64,000 bases of DNA from Brevibacillus fluminis. Its GTDB lineage: Bacteria > Bacillota > Bacilli > Brevibacillales > Brevibacillaceae. Location: contig NZ_RHHQ01000012.1 of the NCBI RefSeq assembly GCF_003710825.1, positions 372,001 through 436,000 of the forward strand, in the 5' to 3' direction. Below the pieces are notes generated by a model that worked only from the letters and a program-made list of their open reading frames with translations, did no database searches and was not told where the DNA came from. The translations under genes and the position numbers were made by a program. How positions within the stretch are numbered: the first letter of the stretch is position 1; each line of letters opens with the position of its first letter. Positions 8,258 to 20,736 of the stretch are shown piece after piece.

Positions 8258-8926
8258 ATGGCTTGCAAGCGAGCGATTGTTTTTGATTTTGACGGGACGA
8301 TTCTGGACACGGAAACGTCCCTGTTCCGTGCCTGGGTCAGCATGTACGAACGGTATGGCGCTAAGCTGGATGAGCAAATCTGGGGCTATTTCATTGGGAC
8401 CACCGTGACGGACACAAGCCCGTATCAGATTCTCCGCGACCAGACAGAGGGGCTTCCGGATGAAGCGGTGATCGAGACGCAGATCAAGGACATGTACCGG
8501 GAATTGATGAAAGAAGAACAGCTTCGCCCAGGCGTCGGCGCCCTTATTGAGGAGGCCAAGCGGCGCAATCTGGAGCTGGCAGTCGCCTCCAGCTCCCCGT
8601 ATGAATGGGTCAAGCGGCATCTCGACGAGTGGCACTTGACGCCGTGCTTTGGAGCAATCGCCACCGCCGACCACGTCAAACAGGTGAAGCCCGATCCTGC
8701 GCTGTATCGTCTTGCGCTTGCCCAGCTTGGCGTAGAAGCTACGGCGGCTGTCGCCATCGAAGACTCGCCAAACGGGGCTTTGGCGGCCAAACGCGCCAAC
8801 ATGTGCTGTGTGATCGTGCCGAATCCGGTGACGGCGCTTTTGACTTTCGGGGAGCATGATCATCGGTTGGATAGTTTGGAGCTGTTTGACTTTGATGTGC
8901 ATGTGCCTAGCGTGCCAAATGAATAG
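8258..8926 (+). CDS. HAD-superfamily phosphatase (beta-phosphoglucomutase-like)
   Basis: The 222-residue protein has the HAD motif I DFDGTILDTE (nucleophile Asp10, acid/base Asp12), a helical cap, motif II in ASSSP, motif III Lys in KQVKPDP and motif IV in IEDSPNG. Subfamily IA enzymes of this kind hydrolyse or isomerise sugar phosphates. It is the last gene of the frl locus, 18 bp after frlC, and ends at a strong terminator. It may remove phosphate from a dead-end or toxic sugar phosphate formed during Amadori breakdown. Substrate unknown. Confidence 0.75.
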   Translation: MACKRAIVFDFDGTILDTETSLFRAWVSMYERYGAKLDEQIWGYFIGTTVTDTSPYQILRDQTEGLPDEAVIETQIKDMYRELMKEEQLRPGVGALIEEAKRRNLELAVASSSPYEWVKRHLDEWHLTPCFGAIATADHVKQVKPDPALYRLALAQLGVEATAAVAIEDSPNGALAAKRANMCCVIVPNPVTALLTFGEHDHRLDSLELFDFDVHVPSVPNE

Positions 8927-8940
8927 CAAAGAATGGGGAC

Positions 8941-8985
8941 GGCTGTCCGATGTGCAGGAGTTGTACGCATCGGACAGTTTTTTTT
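8941..8985 (+). terminator. Terminator of the frl locus
   Basis: CTGTCCGATG (8943-8952) pairs perfectly with CATCGGACAG (8968-8977) and is followed by eight T residues. Confidence 0.9.
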
Positions 8986-8999
8986 GCATGTGCTCGTTA

Positions 9000-9317
9000 C
9001 TAGCTTGGATCGCGTCTAAGAATGCGCAAGCTGAAATTGCGTCCGAATTGAGGGGAGAGGATGCCCCAGAGAGAACCGATAGCGTTCTCGATTTTCTCCA
9101 TGTTGGCCGAATCGCCCACATCGACGGGATCAAGACCGATTTCAGCCGATAATCGTCCAACGATTTCTTTTGCAGAAGCATCATCACCGCTCAAAAACGC
9201 CGTTGCATTGACCGAGCCAAACTGGGGCTCGGCCAGCACCCAAATGAGCTCGTGGCGGTTGGTATTTTGCCCATTGCGGAAAATTTTAAATTGTTTGACA
9301 CTTATAAACGGCTATGC
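9000..9317 (-). pseudogene. Remnant of an NADP-binding (F420-reductase-like) oxidoreductase
   Basis: On the minus strand an open frame reads VKQFKIFRNG...LAEPQFGSVNATAFLSGDDASAKEI (split here) and ends NFSLRILRRDPS. This resembles the C-terminal half of small NADPH-dependent F420-reductase-type dinucleotide-binding proteins, which have a similar GDD, GLDPVDVG and RLLRR pattern. The nucleotide-binding N-terminal half is absent and a stop codon closes the frame just upstream, so I read it as a decayed fragment. It lies between the frl terminator and the next promoter. Confidence 0.5.
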
Positions 9318-9323
9318 TAGGAT
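9295..9323 (+). promoter_or_regulatory. Promoter of the beta-galactoside locus
   Basis: TTGACA (9295-9300) and TAGGAT (9318-9323) are separated by 17 nt. The transcript would have a leader of about 140 nt containing the CGAAA repeats. Confidence 0.6.
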
Positions 9324-9343
9324 GAAACCATTCGATAATTAAA

Positions 9344-9417
9344 CGAAACAAAACGAAATATTAAAACGAAAGCGAAAGCAGGGGGAAACAGAAAAAGAGA
9401 AAAAAGCGAAAGCGAGA
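9344..9417 (+). repeat. CGAAA repeat array, candidate DeoR operator
   Basis: CGAAA occurs at 9344, 9354, 9367, 9373 and 9407 in a purine-rich stretch just downstream of the promoter. DeoR-family sugar repressors commonly bind short direct repeats near the start site, and a DeoR gene is in this operon. The link is inference. Confidence 0.4.
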
Positions 9418-9468
9418 GGGAATTGTGGCAAAGGCTGTGGACAAATTCGGGGAAATGGATGTGAGCTG

Positions 9469-10806
9469 ATGAAGAATTTCAAAGGGAAACTGATTGGAAC
9501 ATTGGCAGCTGTGGGATTGCTTGTAAGCGCTTGCGGAGGCGGCGGACAACAGGAAGCACAGACACAACCGGGTACAGGCACAACAACCGAGGGCACGAAT
9601 GCGCAAGATAAAGGCGAAATTATCGTTTGGGCGTGGGACATCGCCGTCAAAGGGCTCAATGACGTCATCCCGCTGTTCAACAAAAAATATCCCGACATCA
9701 AAGTCAAAATCGACGAGGTGGGTTCAAGCGATGCCTATGACAAAGTGACGGCGGGGCTGAGCGCGGGCGGCGCAGGGTTGCCGGATGCCGTCCTAATGGA
9801 GTCCGAAGTATTGCCAGTATACACCTCTCAATTCCCGGACGGTTTTGCCGATCTGTCGGCGATGGGAGCGGATTCGTACAAGGAGAAAATCACGGCGACG
9901 AAATGGCCGCAATCCATTTCCAAAGGCAAGATCGTGGCTTTCCCGTGGGACCTCGGCTCCACCGGCGTTTTTTATCGCACGGACCTTTTTGAGGCTGCCG
10001 GCGTAAAAGCGGAAGAAATCGAAACGTGGGACGATTTCATTGCGGCTGGAAAGAAGATCAAGGAAAAAACGGGCAAGGCGATGCTCCCGGTGGACATTTC
10101 CAACGGAACCGCACTGATCTCGATGATGCTCAACCAGGAGGGTATCAGCTATTTCGATAACGATGGCGACATCATCCTCGGAAGCGACAAAGTTACGAAA
10201 GCGATGGCAAAGATCAAGGAGATGAACGACGCGGGACTGATCGCGAATGTGCAGGGCTGGGACGGCACGGTCACCGCAACGAAAAACGGCACGGTCGCGA
10301 CGATTCCGTACGGTGTGTGGTATTCCGGCACGATCATGGACCAGGCGCCGGAAACGAAAGGGAAATGGGGCGTGTTCCTGCTCCCCGCTTTCGAGAAAGG
10401 CGGCAATCGCGCCTCAAATAACGGCGGCTCCGCCTTGGTCATCCCGGCAGCTTCTAAAAACAAGGAGATCGCCTACAAGTTCGTCGAGTTCGCGCTGACC
10501 GATGCAGAGTCGCAAATGCTGCTGATGAAAAAATATGGCCTGTTCCCTTCGCTGCTCGAAACGTACAAAGACCCGTTCTTTGATGCGCCCCAAGAGTTTT
10601 TCGGCAACAAGCCGATCTTCCGCCTGTTCGCCGACGAATCCGCCGCGATCCCGGCTGTGAATTATACGAGCGATTACCAGCGCGCAGCGAAGCATGTGGC
10701 AGACGCGCAAGCCAAGATTTTGCTGAGTCAAGGGGATGTAAAAGCGACGCTCGATGAGGCAGCCGAGCTGCTTTCGGTGGAGACACAGCGAAAGGTCAAA
10801 CAGTAA
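9469..10806 (+). CDS. Sugar ABC transporter solute-binding lipoprotein
   Basis: The 445-residue family-1 binding protein has a lipoprotein signal (lipobox VSAC near residue 22, followed by a glycine run) and a Gly/Thr/Gln-rich tether. The mature part begins EIIVWAWDIAVKGLND and carries the typical YGVWYSGT hinge region. It would sit on the outer face of the membrane and feed the permeases encoded at 10909 and 11784. The ribosome binding site is weak (GGATGTGAG). The ligand is probably a beta-galactoside, inferred from the downstream catabolic genes. Confidence 0.8.
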   Translation: MKNFKGKLIGTLAAVGLLVSACGGGGQQEAQTQPGTGTTTEGTNAQDKGEIIVWAWDIAVKGLNDVIPLFNKKYPDIKVKIDEVGSSDAYDKVTAGLSAGGAGLPDAVLMESEVLPVYTSQFPDGFADLSAMGADSYKEKITATKWPQSISKGKIVAFPWDLGSTGVFYRTDLFEAAGVKAEEIETWDDFIAAGKKIKEKTGKAMLPVDISNGTALISMMLNQEGISYFDNDGDIILGSDKVTKAMAKIKEMNDAGLIANVQGWDGTVTATKNGTVATIPYGVWYSGTIMDQAPETKGKWGVFLLPAFEKGGNRASNNGGSALVIPAASKNKEIAYKFVEFALTDAESQMLLMKKYGLFPSLLETYKDPFFDAPQEFFGNKPIFRLFADESAAIPAVNYTSDYQRAAKHVADAQAKILLSQGDVKATLDEAAELLSVETQRKVKQ

Positions 10807-10908
10807 GAGAAGGAGCAGAGCACCGTCGCATCTATGCATGACTCGCGCGGTGCTGCGATGGGGGCTTGTGTATGACGGCCCCCATCCGACATAGGGAGGA
10901 TGGCAGTA

Positions 10909-11787
10909 GTGGAACCAATCAAACGCTTGCGGATGAAGTCAGGCATGACGCCGTACTTGTTCATCGCACCAGCCATTTTGCTGTTTCTCATTTTCACGGT
11001 TTATCCGGTGTTCCAGTCGCTTTTGCTCAGCTTTCAAGTGAAAAAGGAAGGGCAGATGATTTTCGGCGGCTTGGCCAATTACGCGCGCTTGCTGAACGAC
11101 CCGTTATTTTGGGCGAGTGTGAAGAACACCTGCATCATCCTGGTCGTACAGGTGCCGATCATGACCTTTTTGGCGCTGATTCTCGCCGTATTGGTCAATG
11201 CGTCCTTCATTCGCTTCCGGTCGTTTTTCCGCATCTCGCTGTTCATGCCAGTCATAACGGCGCTGGTGGCGTATTCGATCGTGTTCAAAATCATCCTCGA
11301 TGACAACTACGGCTTGCTCAACTATATGCTTGCAAGCATGGGCTTTTCGCGGATCGGCTGGCTGACGGACCCGTTTTGGGCAAAGGTATCGATTATTTTG
11401 GCCATTACATGGCGATGGACCGGTTACAATATGGTGATTTTCTTGGCAGGCTTGCAAAACATTCCGAAAGACATGTACGAGGCCGCCAGTTTGGACGGGG
11501 CGGGGTCTGGTCGGCAGTTTTTTGCGATCACGGTTCCGCAGATGAAGCCGGTGATCCTGTTCAGTGTCGTGCTTTCGACGATCGGCACCTTGCAGCTGTT
11601 CGACGAGCCGTACATTTTGACAAAGGGCGGACCGGCGAATGCGACGCTGACGATCACGCAGTATTTGTACCAGCAAGGCTTCAAGTTTTTCGATTTCGGC
11701 TACGCCTCGGCGATTTCCTATGTGCTGGTCATCATGATCGGGGTGCTGTCTTATGTGCAAATGAAATGGGCGGGTGATAAAGAGTGA
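10909..11787 (+). CDS. Sugar ABC transporter permease, MalF-like
   Basis: This 292-residue membrane protein starts at GTG 10909, 9 nt after TAGGGAGG. The ATG at 10900 overlaps that site and was rejected. It has six hydrophobic segments and the EAA loop DMYEAASLDGAGSGRQF. The last four bases overlap the start of the next permease, giving translational coupling. No ATPase is encoded in the locus. Confidence 0.82.
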   Translation: MEPIKRLRMKSGMTPYLFIAPAILLFLIFTVYPVFQSLLLSFQVKKEGQMIFGGLANYARLLNDPLFWASVKNTCIILVVQVPIMTFLALILAVLVNASFIRFRSFFRISLFMPVITALVAYSIVFKIILDDNYGLLNYMLASMGFSRIGWLTDPFWAKVSIILAITWRWTGYNMVIFLAGLQNIPKDMYEAASLDGAGSGRQFFAITVPQMKPVILFSVVLSTIGTLQLFDEPYILTKGGPANATLTITQYLYQQGFKFFDFGYASAISYVLVIMIGVLSYVQMKWAGDKE

Positions 11788-12593
11788 AAAAGCTCTCGGT
11801 TTATACGCTGCTCCTCATCGCCACCGTCGTCTCACTCGTGCCGTTTTACTGGATGTTTATCAACGCCACACACCAAAGCGGCGAAATTTTCAGCGTGCCG
11901 CCGAATTTTTTGCCGGGCGATTCCTTGGTGGACAACTACACCAACCTGCAAGGGAACATCAACATTTCCGGCGTGATGATGAATTCACTGATCATTACGG
12001 TGATCTATACGGTCCTGAGTGTTTTGTTTTGCTCGATGGCAGGCTATGCGTTTGCCAAGTTCCGCTTTCGTGGGCGGGACCAGATTTTTTTCCTGCTGTT
12101 GCTCGCGATCATGATTCCGTCGCAAGTGACCTTGATTCCGTTGTTTCAAATGATGGTAAAATTGCAATGGCTCAATACATACCAAGCCGTGATTTTGCCA
12201 ACGCTTGCGAATCCGTTCGGCATCTATCTCATGCGGCAAAACATGAAGGCGATCCCCGATGAGCTGCTGGAGGCGGCACGCGTGGACGGGTGCGGCGAAT
12301 GGCGCATCTTTTTCACGATGATCTTGCCGGTGATGCGTCCGGCGCTGGCTGCGCTCGCCATCTTCATGTTCATGAGCCAATGGAACAATTTCGTCTGGCC
12401 GCTGTTGGTCATGAGCGATAAAAGCATGTACACCTTGCCGGTCGCGCTGTCGACACTGGTCGGGTTCACCCGGATCGATTACGGGCAGGTCATGCTGGGA
12501 ACGACGATTTCGACACTGCCGATCATGGCATTTTTCCTACTTCTACAGCGACAGTTCATCTCAGGCCTGCTGGGCGGGTCGGTAAAAGGGTAA
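11784..12593 (+). CDS. Sugar ABC transporter permease, MalG-like
   Basis: The 269-residue partner permease overlaps the previous gene by GTGA. It carries the EAA loop ELLEAARVDGCGEWRIFF and the GLLGGSVKG C-terminus typical of MalG-type permeases. It completes the membrane part of an importer that must borrow a cytoplasmic ATPase from elsewhere in the genome. Confidence 0.82.
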   Translation: MKKLSVYTLLLIATVVSLVPFYWMFINATHQSGEIFSVPPNFLPGDSLVDNYTNLQGNINISGVMMNSLIITVIYTVLSVLFCSMAGYAFAKFRFRGRDQIFFLLLLAIMIPSQVTLIPLFQMMVKLQWLNTYQAVILPTLANPFGIYLMRQNMKAIPDELLEAARVDGCGEWRIFFTMILPVMRPALAALAIFMFMSQWNNFVWPLLVMSDKSMYTLPVALSTLVGFTRIDYGQVMLGTTISTLPIMAFFLLLQRQFISGLLGGSVKG

Positions 12594-12611
12594 CGAGAGG
12601 GAGGGTTTTCG

Positions 12612-13373
12612 ATGCTGGCTGCGGAGAGGCATAGCAAAATATTGCAACAGCTTGAGCAAGACAAGACGGTGACCGTCGCACATTTAAGTCAAAGTCTGGA
12701 CGTATCGGAGGTGACGATTCGCAAAGACTTGATCAAGCTGGAGAACGAGGGGCTCTTGACGCGCATCCACGGCGGGGCGACGACGACCAATTTTTTGCCG
12801 ATGGAGCGCAGCTTTACCGAAAAGCTGGAGCAGCGCATGGAGGAGAAACGGGCGATTGCCCGCCAAGCGCTTACGCACATCCAGCCTGGCGATACGATCA
12901 TTCTGGGCGTGGGGACGACGACGATGGAGCTGGCGAAGCTGCTGCATCACATAAGCGATTTGACGATCGTCACTAACGCAGTCAACATCGCGATGGAATT
13001 GAACATTCAGGGCAAGCACAACGTCATCTTGGTCGGCGGCGAAATGCGGCTGAAGTCGTATGCGCTGGTCGGTGCAGTTGCGGAGGATTGCTTGAAAAAG
13101 CTCTCCGTCTTCAAATGCTTTCTCGGAACGGACGGTATCCATCTGGACAACGGCATTACAACATTGGCTTTGGCTGAGGGCAAGATCAATCGGGTGATGA
13201 TGGACCGCGCCCGCAAAGTCTACCTATTGGCGGATCACACCAAGTTCGGCGAAACGTATTTAACCCGCTTCGCGGAGCTTGGCGATGTGGATCGGATCAT
13301 TACCGACCGGCTTGATGAAGCGGTCTGCCATGCGTATCAAGACCAAGGGGTCAAGATCGAGATGGCGATGTAG
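12612..13373 (+). CDS. DeoR-family sugar regulator
   Basis: The 253-residue protein has an N-terminal DeoR helix-turn-helix (about 6-58, with VSEVTIRKDLIKLENEGLL and the RIHGGA hinge) and a C-terminal sugar-phosphate sensor domain (about 75-235, with GVGTTTMELAK and GTDGI). DeoR proteins of this type usually repress a sugar operon until a pathway phosphate ester binds. Here the likely effector is tagatose- or galactose-6-phosphate, and the CGAAA array near 9344-9411 is a candidate target. It lies between the transport genes and the catabolic genes. Confidence 0.82.
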   Translation: MLAAERHSKILQQLEQDKTVTVAHLSQSLDVSEVTIRKDLIKLENEGLLTRIHGGATTTNFLPMERSFTEKLEQRMEEKRAIARQALTHIQPGDTIILGVGTTTMELAKLLHHISDLTIVTNAVNIAMELNIQGKHNVILVGGEMRLKSYALVGAVAEDCLKKLSVFKCFLGTDGIHLDNGITTLALAEGKINRVMMDRARKVYLLADHTKFGETYLTRFAELGDVDRIITDRLDEAVCHAYQDQGVKIEMAM

Positions 13374-13410
13374 GCAAGCGTAAAGGAAGCAAAAGAGGGG
13401 CGGGAGTGGA

Positions 13411-14268
13411 ATGGCACTTGTTTCTTCAACGGCGATGCTTACGCGTGCGCGCGAGGAAGGATACTGCATCGCTGCTTTCAACGTGCATACGCTGGAAATG
13501 CTGCAAGCGGTGGTAGAAGCGGCGGAGGAAGCGGAGGCGCCGCTGATTTTGCAGTCGACGGTAGGGACGGTGAAGCATTTGGGCGCAAGCTATATGGCGG
13601 CGATGGCAAAAGTGGCGGCAGCGTCGGCCAACGTCCCGATCGCGCTCCATCTCGACCATTGCCATGACGACGAATTGATTGCAGAATGCATAAAGGTTGG
13701 CTATACGTCTGTGATGATCGATGCATCCATGCATCCGTTCGCCGAAAACGTGGAGCGGACACGGCGGGTAGTGGAGCTGGCGGCGCGCCACGATGTCAAT
13801 GTCGAGGCAGAGCTTGGCAAGGTCGGCGGGGTGGAGGACGATCTGGTCGTTGCCGACGCGGATGCGGTGCTGGCCGATCCGACCGAGTGCGAGGAATTCG
13901 TGCGGCTGACAGGCGTGAGTACGCTCGCCCCGGCGATCGGTACGGCGCATGGGATGTACAAAGGAGAGCCGCGAATTGATTTCACCCGGATCGGGGAGAT
14001 AGCGGTACGGGTGGGCGTCCCGCTCGTGCTGCACGGCGGCTCCGGCATTCCACTCGAGCAAGTGAAGCGTGCGGTGTCGCTCGGGATGGCCAAAATGAAT
14101 GTGGCGACCGAGCTGCGGATTGGCTTTTCCGATGCGATCAAGCAGGTGTTTGCCGAGAATCCGGACGAAAATGATCCGCGGACGTATATGAAGCGGGCCA
14201 AAGCAGCGGTCAAGTCGATCGCGCTCGCCAAGATGAGCATGTGCGGCTGCATTGGCAAAGCACGGTAA
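13411..14268 (+). CDS. Class II ketose-bisphosphate aldolase (tagatose-1,6-bisphosphate type)
   Basis: The 285-residue zinc aldolase has the expected metal and phosphate motifs: LHLDHCHD (catalytic Asp and first zinc His), AELGKVGG, GTAHGMYKG (zinc His), VLHGGSGI (zinc His) and KMNVATELR. It cleaves a ketose 1,6-bisphosphate to glyceraldehyde-3-P and DHAP. Fructose- and tagatose-specific members (FbaA, GatY, KbaY) are hard to tell apart by eye. Neighbouring LacC-like kinase and LacZ favour tagatose bisphosphate. Confidence 0.8.
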   Translation: MALVSSTAMLTRAREEGYCIAAFNVHTLEMLQAVVEAAEEAEAPLILQSTVGTVKHLGASYMAAMAKVAAASANVPIALHLDHCHDDELIAECIKVGYTSVMIDASMHPFAENVERTRRVVELAARHDVNVEAELGKVGGVEDDLVVADADAVLADPTECEEFVRLTGVSTLAPAIGTAHGMYKGEPRIDFTRIGEIAVRVGVPLVLHGGSGIPLEQVKRAVSLGMAKMNVATELRIGFSDAIKQVFAENPDENDPRTYMKRAKAAVKSIALAKMSMCGCIGKAR

Positions 14269-14294
14269 TTTTACAGGGGAAAGGATGAATAGGC

Positions 14295-15389
14295 ATGCGG
14301 GTCAATTTGGATGATGTGACCGTCTTGCAGCAGTTGGATACGATACGCGCAATCCGCGATACACAGGAGTACGACAAGCAGTTTCGGGAGGGGTGGCAAT
14401 TGGCGCAAACGATCGACCTTCCCGCGTCGGGCAAAGCGGTGCGCAATGTGCTTGTTTTGGGCACGGGGGGCGGTTCGGCGGCGAGCGTCAATTTGCTGAA
14501 ATCGTATCTGTTTGATGAGCTGCGTGTGCCGGTTCAGCTGAATCAAGGCTATACGATTCCCGCCTTCGTCAATGAAGAGACTTTAGTGATCGTCGTCTCG
14601 CATTCCGGCAATACGGAAGAGGTCGTCGCTTCTTATGAAGCTGCGATTGCGGTTGGCGCGCAGCTGTTTGCCATCACGGCTGGTGGAACGGTTTTGGCGA
14701 TGGCCAAGGAGCATGGGCATCCTCATCTGTTAGTGCCCGGCGGCATGATGCCGCGCATCGCACTCGGGTACATTTTTCTGCCGATTTTGGCGGTTTTGAT
14801 CAAAGTGGGGCTTTGCGCCAACAAAGAGGCGGAGGTCGACGAGCTGATCGCATTGTTTGCAAAATGGAGAGAGGCATACGGTCCCGAGGTGCCGACCGAG
14901 GAAAATGCGGCAAAGCAGATCGCGTTGGAAATGGACGGCTTGACGCCTGTCATTTACGGCACGCTGCCTTATTTCGATGCGCCTGCGTGGCGCTGGAAAA
15001 ACCAGCTCGGTGAAAACAGCAAGGTCATGGCGTTCTGGAATGCCATTCCGAGTCTACACCACGACGAGGCAGTAGGCTGGGATGCCCCTGCCGCCATGCT
15101 GAAAGGGTATCATTTCACGTTGATTCAAGACGCGGAGGATAGTGAAAAGACGACGCGCCGCGTCCAAATCAGCGCGGAGATTTTGCGCGAGCGGGCAGGA
15201 GCGGTGCGTGTCGTGAGCTCAAGCGGGAGCTCACGGCTGGCCCGGTTGTTTTCCATCGTCTATTTGGCTGATTTCGTCTCGCTTTATGCGGCGCTGGTGC
15301 GCGGGGTCGACCCGACGCCGGTCGACGTGATCAATCTGTTCAAAAGTAAAATGGGCCAGCCGCTCGTGCAGGTACAGGTACGGCCATGA
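14295..15389 (+). CDS. SIS-domain phosphosugar isomerase (PGI/PMI-like)
   Basis: The 364-residue protein has two SIS domains. The first holds GTGGGSAASVNLLKSYL and VSHSGNTEEVVASYE. The second holds the WKNQLGENSKV and HHDEAVGW stretches (Glu and His catalytic positions) that mark bifunctional phosphoglucose/phosphomannose isomerases. It is not AgaS-like in these motifs. In this operon an aldose-6-phosphate to ketose-6-phosphate step is missing otherwise, so galactose-6-P to tagatose-6-P isomerisation is the natural inference. It overlaps the next gene by four bases. Confidence 0.7.
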   Translation: MRVNLDDVTVLQQLDTIRAIRDTQEYDKQFREGWQLAQTIDLPASGKAVRNVLVLGTGGGSAASVNLLKSYLFDELRVPVQLNQGYTIPAFVNEETLVIVVSHSGNTEEVVASYEAAIAVGAQLFAITAGGTVLAMAKEHGHPHLLVPGGMMPRIALGYIFLPILAVLIKVGLCANKEAEVDELIALFAKWREAYGPEVPTEENAAKQIALEMDGLTPVIYGTLPYFDAPAWRWKNQLGENSKVMAFWNAIPSLHHDEAVGWDAPAAMLKGYHFTLIQDAEDSEKTTRRVQISAEILRERAGAVRVVSSSGSSRLARLFSIVYLADFVSLYAALVRGVDPTPVDVINLFKSKMGQPLVQVQVRP

Positions 15390-16321
15390 TCGTCACGGTG
15401 ACGCTGAATGCGGCGATCGATAAAACTTATGTGCTGTCGTCCTTTACAACGGGAGCCTTGCACCGTCCGCAGCAGGTGCTGAGCCTCGCAGGGGGCAAAG
15501 GGATCAATGTGGCTCGGGTGGCCCGCACGCTCGGGATTGAGGTGACGGCCACCGGCTTTATTGCTGGCTACAACGGCAAAATGATTGCGGAGGGGTGCGC
15601 TAAGCAAGCGATCACCCCCTCCTTTTGCGAAATTGCAGGTGAGTCGCGCACCTGCATGACTTTTCTTGATGCCAGCAGCGGATCGGTGACCGAAGTGCTG
15701 GAATCGGGGCCTGCGGTTGATCCGGAAGCATTCGCTTCCTTTCGCGCTCATCTCGGTAAGCTTGCGGCACAGGCACGCTATGTCGTGATGTCCGGCAGCT
15801 TGCCGCAAGGGCTTGTGGCGGATTCCTATAAGCTGCTGATCGAAGAAATCAAAGCGGCAGGTGCGATCCCTGTGCTGGACACCAGCGGAGAAGCGCTTGC
15901 CCGCGCCTTGCCAGCCGAACCTTTTCTGATCAAGCCGAACCGCGCGGAAGCGGAAGCGTTGCTTGGCTACCCGCTTGCGGATCTGGAAGCAAGGCGAAAG
16001 GCTGTAGCCGATCTGATGCGGCTCGGAGCGCGTCATGTGCTGCTCTCGCTAGGCGAAGAAGGCGCCCTGCTTGGTGGAGGGACCTTTTTATACGAATTGC
16101 CTGCGCTACCGCAAGGACCCGTCGTCAACCCGGTGGGCTGCGGCGATGCGCTTCTGGCGGGCGTCGTCACGGGGCTCGTGCGCGGCTATACCTTGGCAGA
16201 GGCCGCTACTTTGGGAATCGCCTGTGCGGCAACGAATGCGATGAGCCTGGGGGCAGGGGTCGTTCAAATTGCTGACGTGGAGCGGCTGTGGGAGCAAACA
16301 GTCTGCACAGCAGTGAAGTGA
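15386..16321 (+). CDS. lacC: Tagatose-6-phosphate kinase / 1-phosphofructokinase family (LacC-like)
   Basis: This 311-residue PfkB kinase begins MIVTVTLNAAIDKTY, the typical opening of the LacC/FruK branch. It has the GGKGINVARVARTLG sugar-binding loop, VMSGSLPQG and the catalytic signature NPVGCGDALLAG. LacC makes tagatose-1,6-bisphosphate; FruK makes fructose-1,6-bisphosphate. The adjacent class II aldolase and LacZ, and the absence of a fructose PTS, favour the LacC role. The start overlaps the isomerase stop (ATGA). Confidence 0.7.
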   Translation: MIVTVTLNAAIDKTYVLSSFTTGALHRPQQVLSLAGGKGINVARVARTLGIEVTATGFIAGYNGKMIAEGCAKQAITPSFCEIAGESRTCMTFLDASSGSVTEVLESGPAVDPEAFASFRAHLGKLAAQARYVVMSGSLPQGLVADSYKLLIEEIKAAGAIPVLDTSGEALARALPAEPFLIKPNRAEAEALLGYPLADLEARRKAVADLMRLGARHVLLSLGEEGALLGGGTFLYELPALPQGPVVNPVGCGDALLAGVVTGLVRGYTLAEAATLGIACAATNAMSLGAGVVQIADVERLWEQTVCTAVK

Positions 16322-16346
16322 CGAAGATGATAGGAGGGAGCGCCAT

Positions 16347-20462
<4,116 letters not shown>

Positions 20463-20519
20463 TTTGCAGCGAGTGTTTTCTTAACGATTTCGCCATACCA
20501 ACTTAACGGAAAAAACATT

Positions 20520-20548
20520 TTAAACTTAGTGGCACATGCGTATATAAT
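20520..20548 (+). promoter_or_regulatory. Probable promoter of the PHP phosphatase gene
   Basis: TTAAAC (20520-20525), 17 nt, then TATAAT (20543-20548). The leader is about 180 nt long and contains complementary TGGGGAC (about 20616) and GTCCCCA (about 20666) segments. Confidence 0.5.
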
Positions 20549-20736
20549 AGAAACATCCAAATAAAAACCACAAAAAGATAATGAAAAACAACAAAAACAA
20601 CGAGTGTAACGAAGTGGGGACGCATCATAAACATGGGGCTACACATCACACGGCACGAGGCTGCAGTCCCCATGAATGGGTGCAACCGTCGTTTCATCGG
20701 ATAAACAGAAAAAACCACAGAGAGGAGGCAACAAAC

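Noticed and set aside
7490..9187. 565-codon minus-strand open frame opposite frlC and the HAD gene
   Set aside because: It spans two genes and a terminator and is low in recognisable motifs; both sense genes have clear catalytic residues.
20581..20736. N-terminal extension of the PHP gene with several histidines (HHKH, HH), considered as a his leader peptide
   Set aside because: There is no ribosome binding site at 20581 and the frame has no stop before the gene, so it cannot act as a classical attenuator peptide.
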